Under the pieces are notes generated by a model. That model searched no databases and was not told the DNA's origin. It was given only the letters and a program-made list of their open reading frames with translations. Shown here one piece after another: positions 16,363 to 26,036 of a DNA stretch of 64,000 nt. How positions within the stretch are numbered: position 1 is the stretch's first letter; the number at the start of each line of letters is the position of its first letter. Made by a program: the position numbers and the translations under genes. This DNA is from Phycisphaerales bacterium (GTDB taxonomy: Bacteria > Planctomycetota > Phycisphaerae > Phycisphaerales > UBA1924), in the NCBI GenBank assembly GCA_020850415.1, contig JADZER010000037.1, forward strand, positions 248,001 to 312,000, written 5' to 3'.

Positions 16363-19300
16363 TGCCCACCTCCCGCGCCGTCGGGCGCCTGCTGGGTGAG
16401 CTTGTCGATGAGGGCGTCGGCGCGCAGGGCGAGTTCGTCTTGCAGGTCGGCGAGATCGGCGACCTCGGCCTCGGCGGGGCGCTGGGCGGACTCGTCGAGG
16501 TTTCGGGTCCACTCCATGGCCTCGGCCTGCATGGCGCGGAGGAGCTTGAGCTCGGCGAGGTCGGGGATCATGGGTTGGTCGCCGCCGCCCGAGCCGCCCC
16601 CGCCCCCGGCGCCGGACTGGCCCTCGCCGAAGCGCTGGTCCTGGTTCTGCTCTCCCATGGACTCGACGAGCGAGCGGAGGAGGCGGACGATGGTGGCCTG
16701 GTGGCGGGCGGTGTCGGCGTCGGCGCGGCCGTCGAGGAGCACGGCGGCGGCGGCCTGGGAGGCGCGGTCGAGGCGTCGGTGTGCGAGGTCGAAGACAGCG
16801 GCGTCGGCGAGTTCGGCGGTGGACCGTCGGAGCTCGGCGAGGGACTCGGTGAACCCCTGCTGGCGCTGGCCCAGGGCGCGGACCTGGGCGCGGGTGCGCC
16901 GGTCGGCCTCGGCGTCGACCCAGGGCAGCGTCTCGTCGGCGATGGCGGCCTGCTGCTCGAGCAGCTCGCGGTAGGCCCCGCGAAGCTCGGCGCGCTTGCG
17001 GGCGCTCTCGCGCCCGCCGGCCTCCTCGTCGAGGCGTTCGGCCTCGTCGCGGGCCTCGCGCAGCAGGCCGAGGCTCTCGTCCTCGGCCTCGGCGGCGCTG
17101 TCGGCGCTGGCGTCGCGGAGCGAGCCGACGGCTCGCTCCTGGGCGTCGGCGGCCTGGCCCACCGGCGCGGCGACGGACGCGAGGTCGCGCTGGGCGCCGA
17201 TCTCGTCGAGCAGGCCGAGCGTGTTGGTGGCGAGCGCGACCATCGGTTCGGCGAGCGGGACCAGCTCCTCCTCCACGCGGGCGCGGGCCAGCGAATCGAT
17301 CTGGCGCTCCTGGTCCTCGATCAGGGCTTCCAGCGAGTCGAGCACGCTGGCCAGCACGCGGCGCAGGGCCTGGTCGCGGGTGGCCTCGGCCGAGTCGATG
17401 TCCTCAAGCATCTGCTCGAGGGCGTCGACGGCGGCCTGCTGGCCCTGGGCGGCGGCGCGGGTCTGGTTCTGGCGGACCTGTGCCGCGGCCTGCTGCATCT
17501 GCTCGTCGAGGCGCTCCTGGCGTCCGCGCCGGGCGGCCTGGCTCATGGCCTGGGCCTGGGCCGAGTCGACGCGCTCGAGCGACTCGGCGCGGTCGGTGAG
17601 GCTGTCCAGGGCCTGCTGGGCGCGCTCGGCGGCCTCGCGTTGGCGGGCGGCGATGCGCTCCAGCTCGGTCCGGTCCTCGGGCGCGAGCTGCTCGGGGGAC
17701 TGGCCCATGGTGCGTTCGCCTAGCGCGGCGGTCTCGGCGGCGAGAGCCTTCTGGTCCTGGAGCAGGCTCTCGATCGTGCGCCGGGCGACCCAGTTGTCCT
17801 GGCCCTGGTCGAGCATGGAGATGAGGCTCTCGAGCTCCTCGCGGACGCGCTGCTGATCCTCGGCGATGCGGGGGTCGGGCTCGCGCCCGGGTTCGGCGGC
17901 GTCGGCGGCGTCGCCGGCGGCGGACGCGCTGGCCTTGGTGGCCTCGCGGAGCGAGGTCTCGGCGTCGGCGAGCATGCCGGTCAGGGTCTCGTCGTCGAGG
18001 GCGTTGCGGTCGGCGCGGCGGCCGAGGCGTTCGAGCGCGCCGCGCTGCGCGTCGAGCCGCTCGGTGACGGCCCCCTGACGGTCGGCGATGGCGCTGAGCT
18101 CGTCGTCGGTGAGGCTGAGCGCGGGGTCGGTCAGCCGGCCCTGGAGGTCGGCCTGCTCGCGGTCGATCTCGATGGCGGCCCTGCGCACGCCGGCGAGCTC
18201 GCCCCGGATCTGGTTGATGAAGGCGGTCTCGTCGATGATGCGGAGCCGGCGGACCTGGGAGCGGGCGGCGCGGTCGTCGCCGTGGCCGGCGGCCTCGGCG
18301 AAGACATCGCGCCCGAGGGCGGAGATCCAGACCTCGTCGCCCGGGCGGACGCCCATGGTGGCCAGGTCGATGGCGCCGGCGAGGGTCAGCTCCGGGGGCA
18401 TGGCGCCGGCGGGGGCGTCGACGCGTCCGATCTCGACGGGGTCGGCGGGCTCGGGCGCGCCGCCCTCGGAGCCGGCGGGGGGGCGGGCGGTCTGGTGCTC
18501 GAGGGCGAGCCAGCGCATCCCGAAGTCGTCGCGCCCCTCGGCCCGGAGGTCCACCACGGCGGTGGCGAGCACCGACTCGTCGTGGGCGGGCTCGACGACG
18601 GACACGCCGGCGGGGCTGTCGAGGACGACATCGAGCACGACGGCGACGGGGGCGACGCCTTCGAGGCCGTCGTCGTCGACGAGGGTGATGTCGATGCGCG
18701 TCCGCTCGGTGGCGGTGGTCTCGAAAATGAGGGTGCGGGGCCCGTCGTCGGACCAGCCGGCGTCGTCGCCGAGGCGGTGGGCCGGCTTGCTGAGGGCGAC
18801 GGCGATGCGGACGGCGGAGCCGGCGAGGATCGGCTGGACCGGGGCGACGCCGGAGGGGTCGGGGGTGACGGGCATGGCGGCGGCGTGGAGGAACGAGCCG
18901 CGGAGCTCGCGGGCGTAGGCGGGCGGCTCGACGGTGACGGCGATCTCGGTGACGGCGGGCCGGGCGGCGAGGGCGATCCGGCGCGGCTCGGTGCGGTTGT
19001 CCTCGGTCTCGAACCAGTACTCGATCTCGGCGGTCTGGCCCTCGCGGATCTCGGCGGTCGGCTCGATCAGGCGTTCGAAGAGCTCGCCGGTGCTGACTGT
19101 GTCGCCCGCGCCCGCTTGGGCCGGGCGGCGCTGCGAGGTGAGCATGACCCGCTCGGTCGGGCCGGCCTCGTCGGCGACGATCACGCGGTAGGCGGCGGCG
19201 ACATCGGTCCTGCCCATGGGCAGGTGGGTGCGGGTGAGGACGGCGCGCAGGGGCATGGCCTCGCCGACGGGCTGGACGGCGACCTCGGTCGCGTCGAGGA

Positions 19301-19907
19301 CGGCGGTTCGGGTGGGCCAGCGGGCATCGCCGAGGGGCCAGAGCGCGCGGGCGACGCCGGTGAGGGCCAGATCGGGGCGGGCCCCGGCCGAACCGGCCGC
19401 GAGCAGCGCGACGATCGCGAGCAGGCCGGCGGCGCGGGCCACCCCCCGGCGCTGGACGAAGCGGCGGGCGGCGAGCTCGACCGCGGCCTGATCGGCCTCG
19501 GCCGCGGTCGCGCGGGCCAGGGCGGCGGCGAGGGGGTTGTCGTCGGCGGATCGGACACCCGCGAACTGGACGCCGGACGCCAGGCGGTCGCCGGTCCCCG
19601 CGGCCCGCTCGATTCGCATCGCGACCTCGGCCGGGCCGGGCCGGAAGCGCACCGCCGGCAGCAGCATTCGGCGCCAGAGTTCGGCGAGGCCCCAGAGGCA
19701 GAGGGCCAGGTTCACGGCCCGCGCGGCGCGGGGGAGGCGGAAGACATAGTCGAGGGCCACGACCAGCAGGAGGACCGCGAGCACCAGGGCGGCGGCCCGG
19801 AGCCAGGCGGCGCCGAGGACGGCCGACCGTGCCCGGCGCCGGACGCTCTCGACCAGGGCGACGGCGGGTCCGGGTGTGGGGCTGGGGTTGGCCTGGCGGT
19901 CGGGCAC
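16359..19907 (-). CDS. Large DUF4175-like membrane/coiled-coil protein
   Basis: A 1182-residue protein. Two closely spaced membrane helices lie near residues 25-75 and another near 170-190, followed by beta-rich domains (about 200-560). A very long Ala/Glu/Arg-rich coiled-coil region (about 570-1150) follows, containing repeats such as ERAQQALDSLTDRAESLERV. The layout matches DUF4175-type planctomycete and alphaproteobacterial membrane proteins, whose role is not known. The start is set at GTG 19907, with AGGGAGG upstream. It is the first gene of a four-gene operon, overlapping the next by four bases, and diverges from a TlpA-like lipoprotein gene. Confidence 0.72.
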   Translation of the reverse strand: MPDRQANPSPTPGPAVALVESVRRRARSAVLGAAWLRAAALVLAVLLLVVALDYVFRLPRAARAVNLALCLWGLAELWRRMLLPAVRFRPGPAEVAMRIERAAGTGDRLASGVQFAGVRSADDNPLAAALARATAAEADQAAVELAARRFVQRRGVARAAGLLAIVALLAAGSAGARPDLALTGVARALWPLGDARWPTRTAVLDATEVAVQPVGEAMPLRAVLTRTHLPMGRTDVAAAYRVIVADEAGPTERVMLTSQRRPAQAGAGDTVSTGELFERLIEPTAEIREGQTAEIEYWFETEDNRTEPRRIALAARPAVTEIAVTVEPPAYARELRGSFLHAAAMPVTPDPSGVAPVQPILAGSAVRIAVALSKPAHRLGDDAGWSDDGPRTLIFETTATERTRIDITLVDDDGLEGVAPVAVVLDVVLDSPAGVSVVEPAHDESVLATAVVDLRAEGRDDFGMRWLALEHQTARPPAGSEGGAPEPADPVEIGRVDAPAGAMPPELTLAGAIDLATMGVRPGDEVWISALGRDVFAEAAGHGDDRAARSQVRRLRIIDETAFINQIRGELAGVRRAAIEIDREQADLQGRLTDPALSLTDDELSAIADRQGAVTERLDAQRGALERLGRRADRNALDDETLTGMLADAETSLREATKASASAAGDAADAAEPGREPDPRIAEDQQRVREELESLISMLDQGQDNWVARRTIESLLQDQKALAAETAALGERTMGQSPEQLAPEDRTELERIAARQREAAERAQQALDSLTDRAESLERVDSAQAQAMSQAARRGRQERLDEQMQQAAAQVRQNQTRAAAQGQQAAVDALEQMLEDIDSAEATRDQALRRVLASVLDSLEALIEDQERQIDSLARARVEEELVPLAEPMVALATNTLGLLDEIGAQRDLASVAAPVGQAADAQERAVGSLRDASADSAAEAEDESLGLLREARDEAERLDEEAGGRESARKRAELRGAYRELLEQQAAIADETLPWVDAEADRRTRAQVRALGQRQQGFTESLAELRRSTAELADAAVFDLAHRRLDRASQAAAAVLLDGRADADTARHQATIVRLLRSLVESMGEQNQDQRFGEGQSGAGGGGGSGGGDQPMIPDLAELKLLRAMQAEAMEWTRNLDESAQRPAEAEVADLADLQDELALRADALIDKLTQQAPDGAGGGQ

Positions 19908-20103
19908 CGGCTGCGTACCTCCCTGTGCGCGGACGGGCGCGCAATGATGTCCCCGTCTGTACAAGCTATACCGAGATTTCGAGCGGATGCTTCGCGCGGG
20001 TTCGGACTTTGTGCCCGATCCGAGCAGAATCCGAGCGCCGGGGGCCCGGGGGCCCCGCACAACCCCCCGGAATTCTCAGCCGGCGTGGGCCGTTGAGGGA
20101 GGC

Positions 20104-20610
20104 ATGATGACACGAACGCTCCGACCGATCGCGATTGTTCTCCTGGCCGGCGGGGCCCTGCTGGCGGGGTGCTCGGGCCCCGACGGGGGGGTGCAGGGCG
20201 CGTCGCCGGGGGGCGGCGCGCCGGTGGCGCTGCCCGCGAGCGTGGCCGACGCCTGGTCGGGGAGGGTGGTGGTGGTGGACTTCTGGGCGACCTGGTGCGG
20301 GCCGTGCCGGGCGAGCTCGCCCAATGTGCAGATCCTCCACGACACCTTCGCGGGCGACGAGGGGGTGCTCGTGGTCGCGGTGCACGCCGACGACAATGTG
20401 GAGGACCCGGCGGCGTACCTCGCGGAGCACGGCTACACCTACGCGCTGGTGGCGCGGGGCGAGGAGGTCGCCGACGCATTCGGCGTGCACGCGCTGCCGA
20501 CCTTCGTCGTGCTGGACGCGGAGGGGCGGGAGGCGTACCGCTCGGTGGGGATGATGAACGAGCGGACGCGCCGGGCGATCGAGGCGCGGGTGCGCGAGCT
20601 GCGGGGCTAG
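20104..20610 (+). CDS. TlpA/ResA-like thioredoxin-fold lipoprotein
   Basis: A 168-residue protein. The lipoprotein signal (LLAGGALLAGC, lipid-modified Cys23) is followed by a thioredoxin domain with active site WCGPC (Cys65 and Cys68) and the cis-Pro loop ALPTFVV. It is probably a membrane-tethered reductase or oxidase of periplasmic disulfides; TlpA and ResA relatives serve cytochrome c maturation. That would suit a genome with many c-type hemes, but no maturation gene is adjacent. GGGAGG precedes a double ATG. The stop overlaps the stop of the convergent gene in the shared bases CTAG. Confidence 0.87.
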   Translation: MMTRTLRPIAIVLLAGGALLAGCSGPDGGVQGASPGGGAPVALPASVADAWSGRVVVVDFWATWCGPCRASSPNVQILHDTFAGDEGVLVVAVHADDNVEDPAAYLAEHGYTYALVARGEEVADAFGVHALPTFVVLDAEGREAYRSVGMMNERTRRAIEARVRELRG

Positions 20611-21854
20611 TGCTTGGGCGCCGCGGGGATGGTGTTGACGAAGTTCAGGGCCAGCATCGAGAGCGCGCATCCCAGAACATAGAGCGAGGGGTCGACGATG
20701 CCCAGGAGCACCAGGGGGACGAGCCCGAGCAGCCCGGCCGCGACGAGGGCCATGATGAGGCGCGGCGTGCCGGGCCTGGCGAGCCCGACGGCGGCGACCG
20801 GCGCGGCGTAGCAGAGGGCCAGCAGCCCGACGGTGAACCCCAGCGGGCTGGCGGTGGTCCAGTAGAGCGCCCAGCCCGCGCCCGAGACGGCCAGGACCGC
20901 GCCGAAGCCCAGCGCGGCGTAGCGGTCGTCGCGGTCGAGGGCGTGGCGCCCGAGCGGGTGGACCAGCAGCATGAGGTTGAAGACCGGGCGCGCGAACCAG
21001 GTGAGCAGCACGAACGCGAGGTAGGCGACGACCAGCGGCATGAGCACGGGCTTGAGCGACGGGTTGTTGGCCATGGCGGTGCGGACAAACCGGAAGCCAA
21101 ACCACGCGCCGATGATGACTGCCCACTGCAGGGCGGCGCCCTTGGTGGCCATCCAGAGCATGTAGTGGAGATAAACGCGGTAGATCGGGTTGGTCGCCTT
21201 GATCGCCTCGAGGATGCCCTGCTTGGCCCAGTCCATCTGGGGGTCCAGGCGCAGGGCCTCGCGGAAGTGGGTCTTGGCCTGCTTGATCTGGCTCCGGTGC
21301 AGGCAGGTCCAGCCCGCGTTGGCGTGGGCGACGGCGCTGTCGGGCTCGCGCCCAAGCAGGCCGCGGTTGGCGTCGGCGGCCTCGGCGCCGCGTCCGAGGC
21401 CGCGCAGCGCGATCACCCGCATGTGCGAGCAGCCGGCGTGCTCGGCGTCGAGGCTCAGGCCGCGTTCGGCGGCGTCGAGCGATTCTCGCCAGCGCTTGGT
21501 GCTCCCGTGGACGCTCGAGAGCAGGCGCCAGTGGTCGGCGTCGGCGGGGTCGAGTCGGAGCGCCTCCTCGGCGTGGCGCATCGCGTCCTTGGGCATGTCG
21601 CGGTCGAGGAAGACATTGCCCAGGACGAAATGGAAGAATGGCTCGCCGGGGTCGAGCGCGATGGCGCGCTGGGCCAGTTCGGTGGCGGGGGCGTACTCAT
21701 CGGCCTGGAGGTGGCACCAGGCGAGGAGCGCGCAGGCCTCGGCGTCGTCTGGGTCCTGCCCGAGCGCTTCGCGGAGCGGGCCGCGCGCCAGATCGTGCCG
21801 GCCCTGGCCGAGGAGCATCCTTGCGTGCTTGATGTGGTGGTCGTCCCCGTTCAT
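20607..21854 (-). CDS. TPR-repeat membrane protein
   Basis: A 415-residue protein. The N-terminal half consists of about six TPR units (for example RHDLARGPLREALGQDPDDA and AMRHAEEALRLDPADADHWR). After a linker (ATNPIYRVYLHYML) come about six transmembrane helices at roughly residues 235-405. TPRs act as docking surfaces. Its ATG overlaps the stop of the upstream TPR-AAA+ ATPase gene (ATGA), so the two are coupled and probably form one complex. An energy-dependent membrane chaperone or secretion role is possible but not shown. Confidence 0.8.
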   Translation of the reverse strand: MNGDDHHIKHARMLLGQGRHDLARGPLREALGQDPDDAEACALLAWCHLQADEYAPATELAQRAIALDPGEPFFHFVLGNVFLDRDMPKDAMRHAEEALRLDPADADHWRLLSSVHGSTKRWRESLDAAERGLSLDAEHAGCSHMRVIALRGLGRGAEAADANRGLLGREPDSAVAHANAGWTCLHRSQIKQAKTHFREALRLDPQMDWAKQGILEAIKATNPIYRVYLHYMLWMATKGAALQWAVIIGAWFGFRFVRTAMANNPSLKPVLMPLVVAYLAFVLLTWFARPVFNLMLLVHPLGRHALDRDDRYAALGFGAVLAVSGAGWALYWTTASPLGFTVGLLALCYAAPVAAVGLARPGTPRLIMALVAAGLLGLVPLVLLGIVDPSLYVLGCALSMLALNFVNTIPAAPKH

Positions 21855-23206
21855 CGCTGCTTGAGAAACTCCAGGACATCGTCGTAGAGCCCCGCCTGGT
21901 TGGCGTAGAGGGCGTGGTTCTTGGCGGTGGCGAACCACTCCCGCGTGGAGGGCTTGACCCCCTTGACGGCCCGGAGCAGGTCCTTGGTGGTGATCGGCTC
22001 GGCCGTGCCGCGTTTGATGGCCTCGCGGAGTTTGTCCTCGATTGTGAGGTCGACGAGGTTCTTGAGGTCGGCGCCGCTGAAGCCGTCGGCTTTCTTGGCG
22101 ATGGCGTCGGCGTCGACCCCGTCGGTCGGCTTGCCCTTGAGCATGATGCGGACGATCGCGGCGCGGGCCGGCTCGTCGGGCGGCGGGACGAAGATGATCC
22201 GGTCGAAGCGCCCCGGCCTGCGGAAGGCCGAGTCCACATGCCACGGGGCGTTCGTGGCGGCGAGGACGAGCACGCCGTCGTTGCGGGAGTCGATGCCGTC
22301 CAGCTCGTTCAAGAACTGGTTGACCAGGTGGCGGGCGCTGCTGTGTCGCAGGTCGCCCCGGCTGGCGCCCAGGGCGTCGACCTCATCGAAGAAGAGGACG
22401 CATGGCTTGTGGGCGCGGGCCTGCTCGAAGAGCTCGTGGAGGTTCCGTTCGCTCTCGCCCATCCACATGTTGAGCACATCGGAGATACCGACGGAGAGGA
22501 AGCGGGCCTTGACCTGCCCGGCGGTGGCGCGGGCGAGGTGCGTCTTGCCGCAGCCGGGCGGGCCGTAGAGCAGGATCCCGCCGCCGATCGCCTTGCCGTA
22601 GGCCTGGTAGAGCTCGGGGTGCTCGAGCGGGTGGATGATCTTCATCCGGATCTCGTCTTTGACCCGCTCCATGCCGCCGACATCGGCGAAGTCGGTGGTC
22701 GGTCGCTCGATGGGCGTGTGGGCCGATCCCCGGGCCTCGTCGGGCTCGCCCCGCCAGGGCTCGTGCTCTTCCTCTTTGGCGGCGGGGCGGGAGGGTGCGG
22801 GCGTGACGCCCAGTTCCTCGGCGAGCGTGCTGTCGGCGGCGCTCGGGTCGTCCTCGACGCCCCGGCGGTACTGGGCGCCGGCGCGCTCGGGGTCGCCGTC
22901 GCGGAGCAGGGCCCTGGCATAGAGCACGCGGGCGCGCCCGGTCGGGGCGTGCTTGACCATCTCCTCGAGCACCACGATCGCGTGCGAGGCGCGGTCCTGG
23001 GCGAGGTACGCCCGCGCCAGGCCGAGCTTGGCGTCGGTGTCGCCGGGGGATTGGGCGATCACACGGCGGAACTCGGCCTCGGCCTCGCCGGCGTGGCCGA
23101 AGGCCAGCAGCGTCTCGGCGAGGTGACGGCGCAGGCGCGCGTTGTCGGGCGTGAGCTTGAGCGCCTCACGCAGTGCCTTGATCGTGTCGTCCCCGCCGAT
23201 GGTCAT
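21851..23206 (-). CDS. TPR-AAA+ ATPase
   Basis: A 451-residue cytoplasmic protein. Three or four TPRs occupy residues 5-125, then an acidic linker, then a classical AAA domain of the FtsH/Cdc48/katanin type. It has Walker A GPPGCGKT (215-222), Walker B LFFDEVDA (271-278) and a second region of homology with the arginine finger pattern RRPGRFDR. No protease motif follows, so it is an unfoldase, disassembly or chaperone-type ATPase. TPR-plus-AAA recalls EccA of type VII secretion, though the AAA subtype differs. It is coupled by ATGA to the downstream membrane TPR gene. Confidence 0.87.
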   Translation of the reverse strand: MTIGGDDTIKALREALKLTPDNARLRRHLAETLLAFGHAGEAEAEFRRVIAQSPGDTDAKLGLARAYLAQDRASHAIVVLEEMVKHAPTGRARVLYARALLRDGDPERAGAQYRRGVEDDPSAADSTLAEELGVTPAPSRPAAKEEEHEPWRGEPDEARGSAHTPIERPTTDFADVGGMERVKDEIRMKIIHPLEHPELYQAYGKAIGGGILLYGPPGCGKTHLARATAGQVKARFLSVGISDVLNMWMGESERNLHELFEQARAHKPCVLFFDEVDALGASRGDLRHSSARHLVNQFLNELDGIDSRNDGVLVLAATNAPWHVDSAFRRPGRFDRIIFVPPPDEPARAAIVRIMLKGKPTDGVDADAIAKKADGFSGADLKNLVDLTIEDKLREAIKRGTAEPITTKDLLRAVKGVKPSTREWFATAKNHALYANQAGLYDDVLEFLKQR

Positions 23207-23309
23207 GCGTGCCGATCTCCGTCCCAGAGGGGTCGGGCCATGATAGCGGCCCGGGTCCGGCGCGCGTCGGCGGCGCCCGCCCGCGGAGCCCCGCCGGGTC
23301 GCGCCCGGC

Positions 23310-24704
23310 CTAGGGGAGGGCGGGGGGCATCCCGACCGGGATCGTCGGGTCGCCGAAGACCATGAACTTCATGCCCTGGAAGAAGATGCTCGCGGGGTAC
23401 CAGCTCTCGGTCGGCTCGATCTTCTCCAGGTTCTCGCGCTCGTGGTAGTACGAGACCGCGTGCGTCCAGCAGTCGCCGAGGCGCGGGTTGGGGATGGTCG
23501 CGGCGCCCTCGACAAAGCCCGCCATGAGGGTCAGGGCGCAGGGCTGGCTGCCGGTGTTGCAGCCGATGTACGCGACGGCGCCGCCCGCGCCCCCGACGAC
23601 CATCTGCTCGCCCAGGCCGGTCAGGTTGAACTCCCCGCGCGCGTAGCAGGCCGGGGCCGGCGGCGGGGCGTCGAACACCTCGCCGTTGTTGGTGCCGGTG
23701 TGGCGCACGCCGGCGCCGTCCTCGTAGGGCTCGTAGGGCGGCAGGGTCGCGAACCGGGCCGTTGAGCAGCCGGCCGACATGACGACCGCGAGCTGCTCGC
23801 CGTTGGTCATCTCGGGCAGGTTGCCCGTGCCGATGCACTCGTGCCAGGTGGTGTCGCTGCCGTGGCCGGCGTGGAGCAGCAGGCCCACGCCGCCGTTCAG
23901 CAGGCCGACGACCTGCTCGGCGCTGGGCTCGAGCGCCTGGTAGGCCTCGCCGTCGTAGTAGCGTTTCTCGATGTCGAAGCGCGTGCCGAGCAGGGTGTAC
24001 AGCTCCTCGAACTGCGGCCGGGCGTCGACCCAGCCGCCGACCATGACGAGGCCCGCCCGCGCCGGCCAGGGGCGCCCGGAGAAGCAGAGGTAGGGGGCGA
24101 TCCTGCTGGCTTTCTCCGCCTCGAGCTGGTAGCGCATGGTCTTGGCGGCGACGAGGGCGGCCTGCTCGGGCGCGCTCACGGGCCAGCGGCCGACGGCCAG
24201 CTCGGGCCGGTAGTCGACCTGGTCGTAGTTGATCGGGTCGGCCTTGTTGTGCTCGCCGCGGACCTCGCCGAAGTAGGCGGCGTGGAAGCCCTCGGTCTGG
24301 GCGTTCCAGGTCTCGAACGAGCCGTCGGGCTTGGCGACATCGGCGTAGTAGAGGTCGCTGGGGTAGAAGGCGTAGTGGAACGCGGGCTCGGTGTCGCGGT
24401 CGAGGGCCATGTACCGCACGGGTAACACATCGGCGTCGCCGACCAGCAGCACATAGCGCACGCCGTCGCTCTTACGCCGGTCGTACAGGTACCGCTTCAG
24501 GCGCTCGGCGTCGTCGACACCTTCGGTGTGGGCGAGGGCGTCTTCGAGGGTGACGAGCGAGGTGGGCAGACGCTCGGCCTTGAACGCGACGAAGTCGCCG
24601 AGTGAGTCGGCCAGCGCGGCCGGGGCGACGATCAGCAGCCCGTCCTCGGCCGCCGACGCCCCCGCCGCGAACGCAGACACCAGAAACGAGAGCACCCATC
24701 GCAT
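23310..24704 (-). CDS. Secreted C25-family (gingipain-like) cysteine peptidase
   Basis: A 464-residue protein with a signal peptide (SFLVSAFAAGASAAEDG). The peptidase C25 fold is suggested by YVLLVGDADVLPVRY, VDYRPELAVGRWP, the His motif LLLHAGHGSD and the nucleophile region VVMSAGCSTARF. A late conserved stretch is FMVFGDPTIPVG. Such enzymes are extracellular Arg- or Lys-type endopeptidases or sortase-like enzymes of type IX export. No C-terminal sorting domain is visible here. The start carries GGGAGGTG, and a TACTCT -10 box lies about 30 bases upstream. Confidence 0.8.
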   Translation of the reverse strand: MRWVLSFLVSAFAAGASAAEDGLLIVAPAALADSLGDFVAFKAERLPTSLVTLEDALAHTEGVDDAERLKRYLYDRRKSDGVRYVLLVGDADVLPVRYMALDRDTEPAFHYAFYPSDLYYADVAKPDGSFETWNAQTEGFHAAYFGEVRGEHNKADPINYDQVDYRPELAVGRWPVSAPEQAALVAAKTMRYQLEAEKASRIAPYLCFSGRPWPARAGLVMVGGWVDARPQFEELYTLLGTRFDIEKRYYDGEAYQALEPSAEQVVGLLNGGVGLLLHAGHGSDTTWHECIGTGNLPEMTNGEQLAVVMSAGCSTARFATLPPYEPYEDGAGVRHTGTNNGEVFDAPPPAPACYARGEFNLTGLGEQMVVGGAGGAVAYIGCNTGSQPCALTLMAGFVEGAATIPNPRLGDCWTHAVSYYHERENLEKIEPTESWYPASIFFQGMKFMVFGDPTIPVGMPPALP

Positions 24705-24766
24705 CACCGCACCTCCCGGCCAAGCCCGCGGCCCCTCGGCAGAGTACCGCAAACCACCCCGGCGGA

Positions 24767-24861
24767 GGGGTGTGGGGTGTGGGGTGTGGGGTGTGGGGTT
24801 TCGGATTTGGGATCTCAGATCTGAGATTTCAGATTGCAGACTTGTGGTTTGAGATCTGAGC
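24767..24861. repeat. Composite simple-sequence tract
   Basis: Four to five tandem GTGGGGT units are followed by degenerate GATTTCAGAT/AGATCTGAGAT units and a GTTTGAGAT end. Read on the minus strand, the order of motifs (CTCAAA-type, CAGATT-type, CCCCACA-type) is the same as at 43656-43893. Confidence 0.75.
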
Positions 24862-24906
24862 TGCCCGTGCCCAGCAACGCACGCCGCCGCTCCTCCGCCC
24901 TCCCAG

Positions 24907-24912
24907 TACACT
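24907..24912 (+). promoter_or_regulatory. -10 box (TACACT), leaderless type
   Basis: TACACT, six bases (CTCCCC), then ATG 24919. No Shine-Dalgarno sequence. Confidence 0.5.
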
Positions 24913-24918
24913 CTCCCC

Positions 24919-25860
24919 ATGACGGACCGCCCCCTCCACATCGTGACCGGCGCCCTCGGCTACACCGGTCGGTCGGTGACCGAGCAGCTCCTCGCCCGCG
25001 CCGTCCGCGTCCGCACCCTCACCAACTCCCCCAACCGCCCCAACCCCTTCGGGGACAAGCTCGAGATCCTGCCCCTGGCGTTCGGCGACCCCGACGCCCT
25101 CGCCCGCTCGCTCGAGGGGGCCGAGGTCCTCTACAACACCTACTGGGTCCGGTTCAACCACGCCCTGTTCACCTTCGACCGGGCGGTCGCAAGCACCAAG
25201 ATCCTCTTCGACGCCGCCGCCCGGGCGGGCGTCGGACGGATCGTCCATGTCTCCATCCTCCACGCCCGGAGCGCCGACGACCTGGGCTACTACAAGGGCA
25301 AGCACGAGCTGGAAGTTGCGCTCGAGACCTGCGGCGTGGGGCACGCGATCGTCCGGCCGGGCGTGCTCTTCGGGCGGGGCGACATTCTGGTCAACAACAT
25401 CGCGTGGGTGCTCCGCCACCTGCCGCTCTTCGGCACCTTCGGCGACGGGGGCTACAGGCTCCGCCCGCTGCATGTGGACGACATGGCCGCCCTCATGATC
25501 GACCACGCCCACCGCACGGGCAACACGCATGCGGACGCGGTCGGGCCGGAGGGGTTCGAGTACCGCGAGCTCGTGCGCACGATCGCGGGCATCCTCGGGG
25601 TGCGCCGGGCTGTCGTGCCGGTGCCGGCCGGGCTGGGCTACTGGGTCGGCAAGCTCGTCAACCCCATCGTCAAGGATGTGGTCATCACCCGCGAGGAGAT
25701 CGAGGGCCTGATGCGGGGCCTGCTGGACTCCGACGCGCCGGGCGCGGGGAACACCAAGCTCACCGACTGGGCGGCCGAGCACCGGGAGCAGCTCGGGCGC
25801 CGGTACGCGAGCGAGGTGGGGCGGCGGGTGAAGCGGGACGAGGGGTATGACGCTATCTGA
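24919..25860 (+). CDS. NAD(P)-binding atypical SDR/NmrA-like protein
   Basis: A 313-residue Rossmann-fold protein. The start of the domain is HIVTGALGYTGRSV (TGxxGxxG type), followed by FGDPDALARSLEGAEVLYNTYWVRF, VHVSILHARSADDLGYYKGKHELE with the YxxxK pair, and IVRPGVLFGRGD. This is the complex-I-subunit-like/NAD-dependent epimerase group (atypical SDR). The substrate is unknown. The C-terminal 27 residues are nearly repeated in a fragment at 27639-27758, showing that a second copy once existed. The start follows a TACACT box. Confidence 0.85.
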   Translation: MTDRPLHIVTGALGYTGRSVTEQLLARAVRVRTLTNSPNRPNPFGDKLEILPLAFGDPDALARSLEGAEVLYNTYWVRFNHALFTFDRAVASTKILFDAAARAGVGRIVHVSILHARSADDLGYYKGKHELEVALETCGVGHAIVRPGVLFGRGDILVNNIAWVLRHLPLFGTFGDGGYRLRPLHVDDMAALMIDHAHRTGNTHADAVGPEGFEYRELVRTIAGILGVRRAVVPVPAGLGYWVGKLVNPIVKDVVITREEIEGLMRGLLDSDAPGAGNTKLTDWAAEHREQLGRRYASEVGRRVKRDEGYDAI

Positions 25861-26036
25861 GCGCCGTCGATATTAGCGGAGTCGAGCATCGGTAAATCCT
25901 GAGCAGGAATTGCGCTGTGTGCTAACCGCCGGCGTGCGGGGTCGGTGACCCTGCGCGCATGGGGGGTTGTGGCCGACGCGAATCTAGCTTACTGTGAGCC
26001 CGGGTGGCGACAGCAATGACCAGAGGGGAGGTTCTT

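Noticed and set aside
18282..20096. Long plus-strand open frame opposite the DUF4175-like gene
   Set aside because: Gly/Asp/Val-rich translation typical of the complement of a high-G+C gene; no start signal or domain, and the minus-strand frame has membrane helices and coiled coil.
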